From Alphaproteobacteria bacterium (GTDB lineage: Bacteria; Pseudomonadota; Alphaproteobacteria; Zavarziniales; Zavarziniaceae): a DNA stretch of 13,899 nt. Below are positions 1-6,641 of this stretch, piece after piece (position 1 is the stretch's first letter; every line of letters begins with the position of its first letter). The notes beneath the pieces are model-generated. The model did not search any database and was not told the DNA's origin. It saw only the letters and a program-made list of their open reading frames with translations. The stretch lies in assembly GCA_021774355.1 (NCBI GenBank), contig JAJFJE010000352.1:1-13899 (forward strand), written 5' to 3'. Both the position numbers and the translations under genes were made by a program.

Positions 1-31
1 CACCATAGCCCGGCGGCGCGGTCCAGGGCGA

Positions 32-75
32 CCGGGCGGGATCGGCGCTTTTCGCTTGGCCCCCCGGCATTTTTT
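32..75 (+). terminator. Possible intrinsic terminator of a gene left of the window
   Basis: CCGGG (32-36) plus GGG (38-40) can pair with CCC (60-62) plus CCCGG (63-67), leaving one bulged base. The structure is followed after two bases by six T (70-75), which is the form of a Rho-independent terminator on the plus strand. The loop is long (41-59), which weakens the case. No upstream gene is visible in the window, so its target is inferred. The T-run could instead be part of the promoter region of the next gene. Confidence 0.35.
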
Positions 76-81
76 CCTATC

Positions 82-100
82 CTATAACTGACAAATTGTC
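82..100 (+). promoter_or_regulatory. Possible promoter -10 and operator-like palindrome before the GMC gene
   Basis: TATAAC at 83-88 resembles a -10 element. It directly abuts the odd palindrome GACAA-A-TTGTC (90-100), which has perfect 5-bp arms. AT-rich sequence is rare in this window, so a palindrome beside a -10-like hexamer 70-80 bp before a start codon is a reasonable repressor-site candidate. No well-spaced -35 was found, and no regulator gene is adjacent inside the window. Confidence 0.3.
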
Positions 101-171
101 GGAATTGCCGCAACGGTGGGAGGCCGGCGGCGCCGATCCCGATGACGGGCTGCCCGGGCGAGGAACTGTAG

Positions 172-1776
172 ATGTATGATTATGTCATCGTCGGCGCCGG
201 TTCCGCCGGTTCGGTGCTGGCCAACCGGCTGAGCGCCAACCCCAATACCAAGGTCCTGCTGCTCGAAGCCGGGCCGAGCGACCGCAGCCTCCTGGTCCAG
301 ATGCCGCTCGGCATTGTCGGGCTGATGCGTTCCAAGCGGCGCAACTGGGGCTACTGGACGGTGCCCCAGCCCAACATGGCCGGGCGGGCGATGTTCTGGC
401 CTCGGGGCAAGATGCTGGGGGGCTCGTCGTCGCTCAACGCCATGATCTATGTTCGCGGGCATGGCGCGGACTATGACGACTGGGCGCGGCTGGGCTGCCA
501 GGGCTGGGATTTCGCCCGGGTGCTGCCTTATTTCCGGCGCGCGGAATGCAACGAGCGGCTGACCGACCAGTATCACGGCACCCTGGGACCGTTGAACGTG
601 GCCGACCCGCGCGAGCCTAATCCGCTGGTCGAGACCTTCTTGTCGGCTGCGGCCGCCCTGGGGATCCCGCGCAATGACGACTTTAACGGCGCCGTGCAGG
701 AAGGGGCGGGCCTTTACCAGCTGACCCAGAAGAACGGACGGCGCTGCAGCGCCGCCCGGGCCTATCTGTGGGGCCTGGCACGGCCCAACCTGACCATCGC
801 GACCGGTGCCCTGGCGCTGGGCGTGGTGCTCGACGGCCGCCGGGCCCGGGCCGTGCGGTTTCGCGCCGCCGGCCGCGAGCAACTGGCCGAGGCTGCCCAG
901 GCGGTGATCCTGAGCGGCGGGGCGATCAACTCGCCCCAGTTGCTGCAACTTTCGGGCATCGGCCATCCGGCCGATCTGGCCGCCCATGGCATCGTCCTGC
1001 ATCACGACCTGCCGGGCGTCGGCCGGAACCTCCAGGATCATCTCGACATCACCCTGTCGCACCGCTCCAAAACCCGCCTGGCCTATGCCTTCGCGGCCTC
1101 GGCGCTGCCTCGGATGCTGCGTGATTTCACCCGTTACTTCACCGAGGGCAAGGGCTTCTTCAGTTCCAACGTGGCCGAGGCCGGGGCCTTTGTGCGCACC
1201 GACCCGGCCAATCCCCGGCCCGACGTCCAGATCCACTTCATTCCCGCCCTGCTCGAAAATCACGGCCTGACCACCAAGTTCGGCTATGGCTATTCGACCC
1301 ATGCCTGCGTCCTGCGCCCGGGCGCCCGCGGCCGGGTCACCCTGGCCTCGGCCGATCCCGCGGCACCGCCGGCGATCGACCCGGACTATCTGGGCCACCC
1401 GGAGGACGTGGCCGGCATGATCCGGGCCTTCAAGCTATCCCGGGCGGTGCTGCTCGACAGCGCCTTCGCGGCCCACCGGGCGGTTCAGCGCGAGCACCAA
1501 TGGGCCGGCCTGGCCTCGGATGGCGCGGTCCTGGACTTCATCCGGTGCACCGCCGAAACGGTCTATCACCCGGTCGGGACCTGCAAGATGGGTCTTGACG
1601 ACCGTGCCGTGGTCGATCCGAACCTCAAGGTTCACGGGCTCCAGGGTCTCTATGTCGTGGATGCCTCGATCCATCCCACGCTGGTCGGCGGCAACACCAA
1701 TGCGCCGACCATCATGGTGGCGGAGAAGGCCGCCGACCTGCTGCTCGGTCAGGCGGCGCCGGTGCCAGCCGACTAA
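172..1776 (+). CDS. GMC-family FAD-dependent oxidoreductase (choline/alcohol dehydrogenase type)
   Basis: This is a 534-residue flavoprotein that most likely oxidises an alcohol to an aldehyde with FAD. The N-terminus carries the Rossmann motif GAGSAG (residues 8-13). GMC signature 1 lies near residues 79-102 (GGSSSLNAMIYVRG) and signature 2 near 249-264 (GGAINSPQLLQLSGIG). The C-terminal block has the expected active-site pair: H466 in YHPVGT and N510 in GGNTNAPT, 44 residues apart as in choline oxidase-type enzymes. Length is typical of the BetA/AlkJ group. The ATG at 172 follows GAGGA (160-164) at 7-nt spacing. There is no signal peptide, so the protein is probably cytoplasmic or membrane-associated. 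It stands alone and converges on the acyltransferase gene with a 21-bp gap. No betaine aldehyde dehydrogenase or betI neighbour is visible, so the substrate (choline, aliphatic or polyethylene glycol-type alcohol) cannot be assigned. Confidence 0.93.
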   Translation: MYDYVIVGAGSAGSVLANRLSANPNTKVLLLEAGPSDRSLLVQMPLGIVGLMRSKRRNWGYWTVPQPNMAGRAMFWPRGKMLGGSSSLNAMIYVRGHGADYDDWARLGCQGWDFARVLPYFRRAECNERLTDQYHGTLGPLNVADPREPNPLVETFLSAAAALGIPRNDDFNGAVQEGAGLYQLTQKNGRRCSAARAYLWGLARPNLTIATGALALGVVLDGRRARAVRFRAAGREQLAEAAQAVILSGGAINSPQLLQLSGIGHPADLAAHGIVLHHDLPGVGRNLQDHLDITLSHRSKTRLAYAFAASALPRMLRDFTRYFTEGKGFFSSNVAEAGAFVRTDPANPRPDVQIHFIPALLENHGLTTKFGYGYSTHACVLRPGARGRVTLASADPAAPPAIDPDYLGHPEDVAGMIRAFKLSRAVLLDSAFAAHRAVQREHQWAGLASDGAVLDFIRCTAETVYHPVGTCKMGLDDRAVVDPNLKVHGLQGLYVVDASIHPTLVGGNTNAPTIMVAEKAADLLLGQAAPVPAD

Positions 1777-1797
1777 AGCATCGGCGGCAGCCGGGTG

Positions 1798-2922
1798 TCA
1801 GCCCCGGGGACGCATCCCGAACAGCATGCGGGTCGGCCGCCAGGGCCGGATGGCGAAGTGGTAGAGGGCGAAGCTGAGCGCCGCCGAACCGGCGCAGATC
1901 GTCGCCGCCTTGGCCCAGAGCGGCCAGTCCAGGGGCACGATCAGGAAGGCAAGGGCCACCACCGGAAGGTGGTGCAGGACATAGAGCGGGAAGGTCGCCT
2001 CGCCGAGATAGCGGTCGAAGGCCGTGCGCGACCCGCCCAGGCGCTGGCCCAGGCCGAGCAGTCCCGCGACCAGGCACCAGGCGGCGAAGCCGCGGCCGAG
2101 GGCGCCCAGCGGGCTCGCCGTTCCGAACCAGATATGGAGCGCCGCGCCGGCAAGTCCAGCGGCAAGCAGGCCGGGCCAGCGGGCGGCGATGCCGGCCTCG
2201 ACCGCCGGTTCGCGCGCGACCACGGCGCCCAGCAGGAAGAACAGGACGAATTCAGGGATATTCGCCCAGTCGCGGTAGAGATTGGGCAGATCGCCGAAGA
2301 TCGGGCGCAAGCCCAGTTCGATCCCGGCGCAGACCAGGGCCGGGCCGACCAGCCAGGCCGGGCTGGCCGGCATCCGGTCATAGTGCCGGGCGAGGGCGCG
2401 CAGGGCCGGCAGCAGGGCGACCGAGAACAGCAGCAGATAGACGATGAACCACAGATGGGACCACGAGAACTGGTTCAGCCGGCCGAAAAAATGGCCGAGC
2501 CATGTCCAGTAGTCGAGGGCGAAGGCCCGTGGTTCGGCGACCAGGCCGGTGGGCCGCAGGTCCCGCCCGGACAGGCGTTCGAGATATTTGATGGCGGGCG
2601 CGAACAGCACCAGGCCGACCAGCAGGGGCGGTCCCAGGCGTTTCAGGCGATCGGTTAGAAAGATGGCGGGGCTGCGGCTGCCCAGCGCGGTCACCGCCGC
2701 CCAGCCGGCAATGAAGAAGAACAGGGGCATGCGCCAGATATGGGCGAAGCTGGTGAAGGCGTCGACCAGGCCCGACTCGACCAGATTCTTGATGTGATAG
2801 TTGGGGTCGTGGTCGAACACCTTGCCGGTGTGGAAGGGAAACTGGATCAGGCAGGCGGCAATCCGCAGCAGGTCCAGTTCGCGCCGCCGCCGCGCCGCCG
2901 GCGGGGCGGCATCGGCGCTCAT
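1798..2922 (-). CDS. Acyltransferase 3 family integral membrane protein
   Basis: This is a 374-residue polytopic membrane protein of the acyltransferase-3 type (PF01757; OpgC/OafA-like relatives), which transfer acyl groups to envelope carbohydrates or lipids. It opens with a basic stretch and the family start ELDLLRIAACL, followed by the FHTG segment holding the conserved histidine. Many hydrophobic helices follow, including RMPLFFFIAGWAAV, SHLWFIVYLLLFS and FPLYVLHHLPVVALAFLIV, about ten in all by eye. The frame stays open to 3288, but the ATG at 2922 is preferred because it gives the family's normal N-terminus and forms an ATGA overlap (2919-2922) with the stop of the upstream methyltransferase-like gene, implying translational coupling. 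The acceptor is unknown. The final residues GMRPRG are positively charged and probably cytoplasmic. Confidence 0.88.
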   Translation of the reverse strand: MSADAAPPAARRRRELDLLRIAACLIQFPFHTGKVFDHDPNYHIKNLVESGLVDAFTSFAHIWRMPLFFFIAGWAAVTALGSRSPAIFLTDRLKRLGPPLLVGLVLFAPAIKYLERLSGRDLRPTGLVAEPRAFALDYWTWLGHFFGRLNQFSWSHLWFIVYLLLFSVALLPALRALARHYDRMPASPAWLVGPALVCAGIELGLRPIFGDLPNLYRDWANIPEFVLFFLLGAVVAREPAVEAGIAARWPGLLAAGLAGAALHIWFGTASPLGALGRGFAAWCLVAGLLGLGQRLGGSRTAFDRYLGEATFPLYVLHHLPVVALAFLIVPLDWPLWAKAATICAGSAALSFALYHFAIRPWRPTRMLFGMRPRG

Positions 2923-3518
2923 CGACGCCCCGGCCAGGGCAGGAACATGCCGACCCGCCTCTGGTACCGGGCATAGTCGGCGGCCAGATCGGTTGCGGCG
3001 AATTTTGCCTCCTCGCCCCGGGCCGCCAGGAAGAACGCACCGGCCATCAGGCCGACGGTCGGAATTAGCCAGGGTTCCTTGGCCGCAACCACCCCTGCGC
3101 ACCAATAAAGCAGATAGGCGCTGTAAAAAGGGTGGCGAACCCAGCGATAGGGGCCGCTGGTCACCAGATGCGCCGGCTGGTCGCCGGAAAAGGCCAGGGA
3201 AAGGCGGCGCTGCCAGGTGGTGCGGGCGGCCCACAGGTAGAGCCCGGCGGAGCCGCCATAGAGCGCCGTGCCCAGGATGAAGCTCCACCAGTCGGCGCGC
3301 TCGTCGGTGATCGCGGCCACATGGCCGGCGGTGACGATGCCGGCCAGCACGGCCAGGGTCCGCATGGCCGGCGGCGTACCCTCGGGACGGGCGAACAGCC
3401 GGCGATAACCGACCGTAAAGCCGAGGAAGATCAGTCCGGCCTGGACCAGGAGAAGTTTCTGCGCCCAGTGCAAAGGCTCGTCCTCAAATCGGGGCGGAAC
3501 GGTTCGGCGGCGGATCAT
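2919..3518 (-). CDS. Isoprenylcysteine carboxyl methyltransferase-like membrane protein
   Basis: This 199-residue membrane protein resembles bacterial ICMT/phospholipid-methyltransferase proteins, which use S-adenosylmethionine. The C-terminal half carries the diagnostic block GPYRWVRHPFYSAYL with R128-H129-P130, then a hydrophobic segment, then E169-E170 and the DYARYQRRV tail. These match the RHP...EE...Y pattern of the family's cofactor site. Hydrophobic segments near residues 21-35, 52-70, 78-97, 131-147 and 151-166 suggest about five helices. The ATG at 3518 is chosen because the protein then begins just before the first helix; no good Shine-Dalgarno precedes it, so the start is moderately certain. 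An open frame extends upstream to 3716 but would run through the divergent esterase gene. Its stop overlaps the acyltransferase start. Bacteria lack CaaX proteins in general, so the true substrate is unknown; a lipid or small molecule is an inference. Confidence 0.85.
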   Translation of the reverse strand: MIRRRTVPPRFEDEPLHWAQKLLLVQAGLIFLGFTVGYRRLFARPEGTPPAMRTLAVLAGIVTAGHVAAITDERADWWSFILGTALYGGSAGLYLWAARTTWQRRLSLAFSGDQPAHLVTSGPYRWVRHPFYSAYLLYWCAGVVAAKEPWLIPTVGLMAGAFFLAARGEEAKFAATDLAADYARYQRRVGMFLPWPGRR

Positions 3519-3567
3519 AGAGGGGTTGCCGCAGGGCGCAAAGGGCGCGACGTTGAGGCTTCCGACA

Positions 3568-4557
3568 ATGATCTTGCGCAGGTGGGCCGTGGGCAAAGTT
3601 CTGGGTGTCTTGTTGGCGGCCGTGCTGGCCGCCGGGTGCACCCTGCAAGCGAAGGTCGAGACCCCGCGGACGGTCCAGTATGAGGCGTTCGGAGACAATC
3701 CCGGCGACCTGCGCATGCGGCTGCATGTCCCGACCGGCCTGGCGGAGGGCGCGCCGCTGGTGGTCGCGCTCCATCACTGCTTTCAGCGGGCCGAGAATTT
3801 TGCCGACGAGGCCGGCTGGATCGACTATGCCGACAAGCTCGGCTTCGCCCTCCTGATCCCCGAACAGCGGCCGGTCAACGACGTCAATTACTGCTTCAAC
3901 TGGTTCAACGCCTGGGACCAGGGGCAGGAGGGTGACGAGCCGCGCTCGATCAAGGCGATGATCGACACCACCATCCGTCAGTGGCACCTCGATCCCCGGC
4001 GCGTCTTCATCACCGGCCATTCGGCGGGCGGCAGCATGGCCCTGGTCATGATCGCGGCCTATCCGGACATGTTTGCCGGCGCCGGCGTCTTCAGTTCGAT
4101 GCCGGTCGGCGCCGCGACGCTGTTCCTGACCGCCCCGCTCGCCATGGCCGGCAGCGGCACCGACGACCCCAAGGCCCTGGCCGCCGACGTCACCGACGGC
4201 AACCCGCACCACGGGCCGTGGCCGCCGGTGTCGGTCTGGCAGGGCCAGGACGACGCCGTGGTCGCACCGTCCAACGGGGACCGGGTCCGCGACCAGTGGC
4301 GTGCCCTGTCGGGTCTCGACCAGTTGCCGCCGCGCAGCGAGTCCGTCGGGCCGTTCACCCGGGACTATTGGACCGATCGCACCGGCCGTCGGATGGTGGA
4401 ATTCGTCCGGCTGACCGGAGTCGGCCACGCCGTGCCGATCGACAGCGCCGCCGGCTGCGGGCATCCGCCCCAGGCGTTCGGCGATCTGGTCGCCGACGTC
4501 GGCGTCTGCAGCACCGCGGAATTGCTGGCGTTCTGGGGCCTGCTGCCGCGCGGGTGA
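3568..4557 (+). CDS. Lipoprotein esterase, PHB depolymerase/feruloyl esterase-like
   Basis: This is a 329-residue alpha/beta-hydrolase of the esterase-PHB type. The first 23 residues form a lipoprotein signal (basic RR, hydrophobic core) ending in LAAGC, so C24 would be lipidated and the enzyme anchored at the envelope. Catalytic features are an HHC segment (69-71) where related enzymes have the oxyanion HG, the nucleophile elbow GHSAGG (150-155, Ser152), an acidic candidate at D228/D229 in GQDDAVV, and His287 in GVGHAVP. Several cysteines (71, 109, 297, 314) may form disulfides, which suits an exported protein. The ATG at 3568 follows GAGG (3555-3558) with 9-nt spacing; a TTG at 3526 in frame would add 14 residues before the signal and is less likely. 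It diverges from the methyltransferase-like gene with 49 bp between starts. Substrate (polyester, feruloylated sugar or other ester) is not determinable here. Confidence 0.88.
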   Translation: MILRRWAVGKVLGVLLAAVLAAGCTLQAKVETPRTVQYEAFGDNPGDLRMRLHVPTGLAEGAPLVVALHHCFQRAENFADEAGWIDYADKLGFALLIPEQRPVNDVNYCFNWFNAWDQGQEGDEPRSIKAMIDTTIRQWHLDPRRVFITGHSAGGSMALVMIAAYPDMFAGAGVFSSMPVGAATLFLTAPLAMAGSGTDDPKALAADVTDGNPHHGPWPPVSVWQGQDDAVVAPSNGDRVRDQWRALSGLDQLPPRSESVGPFTRDYWTDRTGRRMVEFVRLTGVGHAVPIDSAAGCGHPPQAFGDLVADVGVCSTAELLAFWGLLPRG

Positions 4558-4563
4558 GGGCGG

Positions 4564-4583
4564 CCGGAACCGCAAGGGTCCGG
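4564..4583 (+). terminator. Short stem-loop after the esterase gene
   Basis: CCGGAACC (4564-4571) and GGGTCCGG (4576-4583) form an 8-bp stem with one A-G mismatch around a GCAA tetraloop (GNRA type), 6 bp beyond the esterase stop. There is no T-tract behind it, so it may be a weak terminator or an mRNA 3'-end stabiliser rather than a classic intrinsic terminator. Confidence 0.4.
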
Positions 4584-4590
4584 TGACGTT

Positions 4591-4655
4591 GGTTCTATGT
4601 GACCCCATTGTTCTTGCACGTCGCAGCCGGCGGGCGGATGATCGGGCATAGAACC
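4591..4655. repeat. 9-bp perfect inverted repeat in the TAXI gene leader
   Basis: GGTTCTATG (4591-4599) and CATAGAACC (4647-4655) are perfect inverted copies separated by 47 bp. The right arm ends at the ribosome-binding AGGG (4656-4659) of the TAXI gene. The arrangement could be a pair of protein-binding half-sites or a long-range leader stem that affects access to the ribosome-binding site. Function is inferred only from position. Confidence 0.45.
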
Positions 4656-4667
4656 AGGGTGCCCCCG

Positions 4668-5810
4668 ATGGGCGATGATCGTCTTCCAGCCTCTGCCAAA
4701 GCGGCGCCGCCGCAGCGGCGCAGCGTGCCGCGTGACCAAGGCGTTTCACATCGCAATGGCCTGTCGCGGCGTGCCTTGATTGGCGGCGGCGTTGTCCTGC
4801 TGGCTGGCGGTGCGCTTGCCGTGACCGTGCTGCGGGCCGGGGCCGCGGGGGACAATGGTTCGGCACGCTATCTGCGCATCGCGACGGGCAGTGCCGCCGG
4901 CACCTATTTTCCGGTTGGCGAGACCCTGGCCCGCCTGTTGTCCCATCCCCCGGGGCGCCCCGACTGCGATGCCGGGACCCCTTGCGGGGTCGATGGGCTG
5001 GTGGTGTCCGCCGAAACCAGCGAGGGCTCTGTCGTCAATGTCCGGGCGGTCGCGGCCGGCACCGTGGAGACCGCTCTCGCCCAGGCGGACGTGACCTACT
5101 GGGCGCAGACCGGTACCGGCCTGTTCAAGGGCAAGCCGGCGCTGGCCAATCTTCGGGTCATCGCCAATCTGTACCCCGAAAGCCTGCAATTGGTCGTGGC
5201 ACGCAAGGCCGGCATCCGCCGGATCGAGGAGCTGAAGGGCAAACGGGTGTCGCTGGACCGGGACGGTTCGGGCAGCCGGGTCGACGCCCGCCTGATCCTC
5301 AAGGCATTCGGCATCCGGGAGAAAGACCTGGCGATCCGCGATGCCGATCCGTCCCAGGCCACCGACAGCCTGGCCGATGGCGAACTCGACGCGTTCTTTT
5401 TTGTCGGCGGCACCCCGACGCCCAGCATCGCCGACCTGGCGGCGCGTGGCCTGGTCGACCTGCTGCCCCTGACCGGGCCGGTGGTGGAACGGCTGACCGC
5501 GCAATATGCCTTCTTCAGGCCGGATGTCATTCCGGCCGGGACCTATGACGGCATTGCCGAAATTGCGACGGTCAAGGTCGGCGCCCAATGGGTGGTCGCG
5601 GCCGAAATTGACGAGGCCCTGGTCTATGCCCTGACCAGGGCGTTGTTCGACCCGGCCAATGGCCATGTGCTCAAGGCCGGCCATCCCCGGGCCGCCGATA
5701 TCGCGATCGAACACGCGCTGGACGGCGTCGCCATCCCGCTCCATCCGGGGGCGGCGCGCTTTTATCGCGAACAGGGCCTCAAGCTGTCGGCCCGCGACGA
5801 CCAGGGCTGA
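4668..5810 (+). CDS. TAXI-family TRAP transporter solute-binding protein with Tat signal
   Basis: This 380-residue periplasmic receptor is of the TAXI (TRAP-associated extracytoplasmic immunogenic) type. A long basic N-region leads to a twin-arginine motif S33-R34-R35-A-L-I-G, a hydrophobic run (36-55) and a possible AGA cleavage site (57-59), predicting Tat export, possibly with a retained anchor. The mature part begins YLRIATGSAAGTYFPVGETLA, the hallmark of the family. It carries the paired-cysteine insertion C100/C106 common in part of the family, and continues with a two-lobed binding-protein pattern (ELKGKRVSLDRDGSGSR; DGELDAFFFVGG). The ATG at 4668 is preceded by AGGG (4656-4659) at 8 nt; upstream in-frame ATGs at 4638 and 4599 are less well placed. 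TAXI receptors normally work with a fused DctQM membrane protein, and none is encoded here. The gene lies downstream of the esterase on the same strand and converges on pstB. The ligand is unknown. Confidence 0.9.
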   Translation: MGDDRLPASAKAAPPQRRSVPRDQGVSHRNGLSRRALIGGGVVLLAGGALAVTVLRAGAAGDNGSARYLRIATGSAAGTYFPVGETLARLLSHPPGRPDCDAGTPCGVDGLVVSAETSEGSVVNVRAVAAGTVETALAQADVTYWAQTGTGLFKGKPALANLRVIANLYPESLQLVVARKAGIRRIEELKGKRVSLDRDGSGSRVDARLILKAFGIREKDLAIRDADPSQATDSLADGELDAFFFVGGTPTPSIADLAARGLVDLLPLTGPVVERLTAQYAFFRPDVIPAGTYDGIAEIATVKVGAQWVVAAEIDEALVYALTRALFDPANGHVLKAGHPRAADIAIEHALDGVAIPLHPGAARFYREQGLKLSARDDQG

Positions 5811-5827
5811 GGACGACCGGGGCTGAG
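5796..5827 (+). repeat. 16-bp tandem duplication at the TAXI stop codon
   Basis: GACGACCAGGGCTGAG (5796-5811) is followed immediately by GACGACCGGGGCTGAG (5812-5827), differing at one base. The first copy encodes the last residues and TGA of the TAXI protein; the second lies in the 34-bp convergent spacer to pstB. GGCTGA (5821-5826) can also pair with TCAGCC (5845-5850), which contains the pstB stop, making a weak hairpin between the two convergent genes. Confidence 0.7.
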
Positions 5828-5844
5828 GGCGCCGCGGGCTCGGT

Positions 5845-6627
5845 TCAGCCGAAGCGGCCGGTCATGTATTCGCTGGTCTTGGCTTCCTTGGGGGCGGTGA
5901 ACATCTGTTCCGTGGCGCCGAATTCGATCAGTTCGCCCAGATACATGAAAGCCGTGTGGCGGGAGATGCGGGCGGCCTGCTGCATGTTGTGGGTGACGAT
6001 GGCGATGGTGTAGTCGGTTTCGAGTTCGCCGATCAGTTCCTCGACCTTGGCCGTCGAGATGGGATCCAGCGCCGAGGCCGGCTCGTCGAGCAGGATCACC
6101 TCCGGCTTTACCGCGACCGTGCGGGCGATGCACAGGCGCTGCTGCTGACCGCCCGACAGGCTGAGGCCGCTGGCCTGCAGCTTGTCCTTGACCTCGTCCC
6201 ACAAGGCGGCCCGGCGCAGGGCGGCTTCGACCCGCGCATCGACATCGGCCTTGCTCAGCCGCTCATAGAGCCGGATGCCGAAGGCGATGTTCTCGTAGAT
6301 CGACATGGGAAACGGCGTCGGGCGCTGAAACACCATGCCGATGCGCGAGCGCAAGAGGTTCAGGTCGAGCGAGCGGTCGAGGATGTTGCGGCCGTCGAGC
6401 AGCACCTCGCCCTCGGCCCGCTGGTGGGGATAGAGCTCGTAGATCCGGTTGAAGACCCGCAGCAGGGTCGATTTGCCGCAGCCTGACGGGCCGATGAAGG
6501 CGGTCACGCTGCGCTCGGGCAGGGACAGAGACACGTCGTTCAGGGCCTTCTGGCGGCCATAATAGAACGACAGCGAACGGACTTCGAGTTTCGAGGGGCG
6601 ATCCGTGGGGGCGGCAAAGGCGGGCAT
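5845..6627 (-). CDS. pstB: Phosphate ABC transporter ATP-binding protein PstB
   Basis: This 260-residue ATPase powers high-affinity phosphate import by the PstSCAB complex at the cytoplasmic face of the inner membrane. All ABC motifs are present and intact: Walker A GPSGCGKST (46-54), Q-loop Q101 in VFQRPTPFPMSIYENIAFG, which is characteristic of PstB, signature LSGGQQQR (157-164), Walker B VILLDE (177-182) and switch His213. Length matches E. coli PstB (257). The ATG at 6627 is chosen because GAGGAG lies 6 nt before it; an in-frame GTG at 6645 overlaps the pstA stop as GTGA and is a weaker alternative. It is the last gene of pstSCAB. The expected phoU does not follow; the next gene is the convergent TAXI receptor 34 bp away. 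Confidence 0.97.
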   Translation of the reverse strand: MPAFAAPTDRPSKLEVRSLSFYYGRQKALNDVSLSLPERSVTAFIGPSGCGKSTLLRVFNRIYELYPHQRAEGEVLLDGRNILDRSLDLNLLRSRIGMVFQRPTPFPMSIYENIAFGIRLYERLSKADVDARVEAALRRAALWDEVKDKLQASGLSLSGGQQQRLCIARTVAVKPEVILLDEPASALDPISTAKVEELIGELETDYTIAIVTHNMQQAARISRHTAFMYLGELIEFGATEQMFTAPKEAKTSEYMTGRFG

Positions 6628-6641
6628 GGCAGGCTCCTCTA

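Noticed and set aside
82..1398. A 438-codon minus-strand frame antisense to the GMC dehydrogenase
   Set aside because: The composition is typical of a codon-bias shadow, and the plus-strand gene has full family motifs and a ribosome-binding site.
1795..2658. A 287-codon plus-strand frame opposite the acyltransferase gene
   Set aside because: It is a Q/E/G/R-rich shadow with no hydrophobic core or motif; the minus-strand frame encodes a clear membrane protein.
2923..3288. N-terminal extension of the acyltransferase frame
   Set aside because: The extension lies in another frame of the methyltransferase-like gene and lacks family similarity. The ATG at 2922 gives the normal start.
3484..4866. 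A 460-codon minus-strand frame spanning the esterase and the TAXI leader
   Set aside because: It runs antisense through two supported genes and an intergenic region with hairpins, and its composition is that of a shadow.
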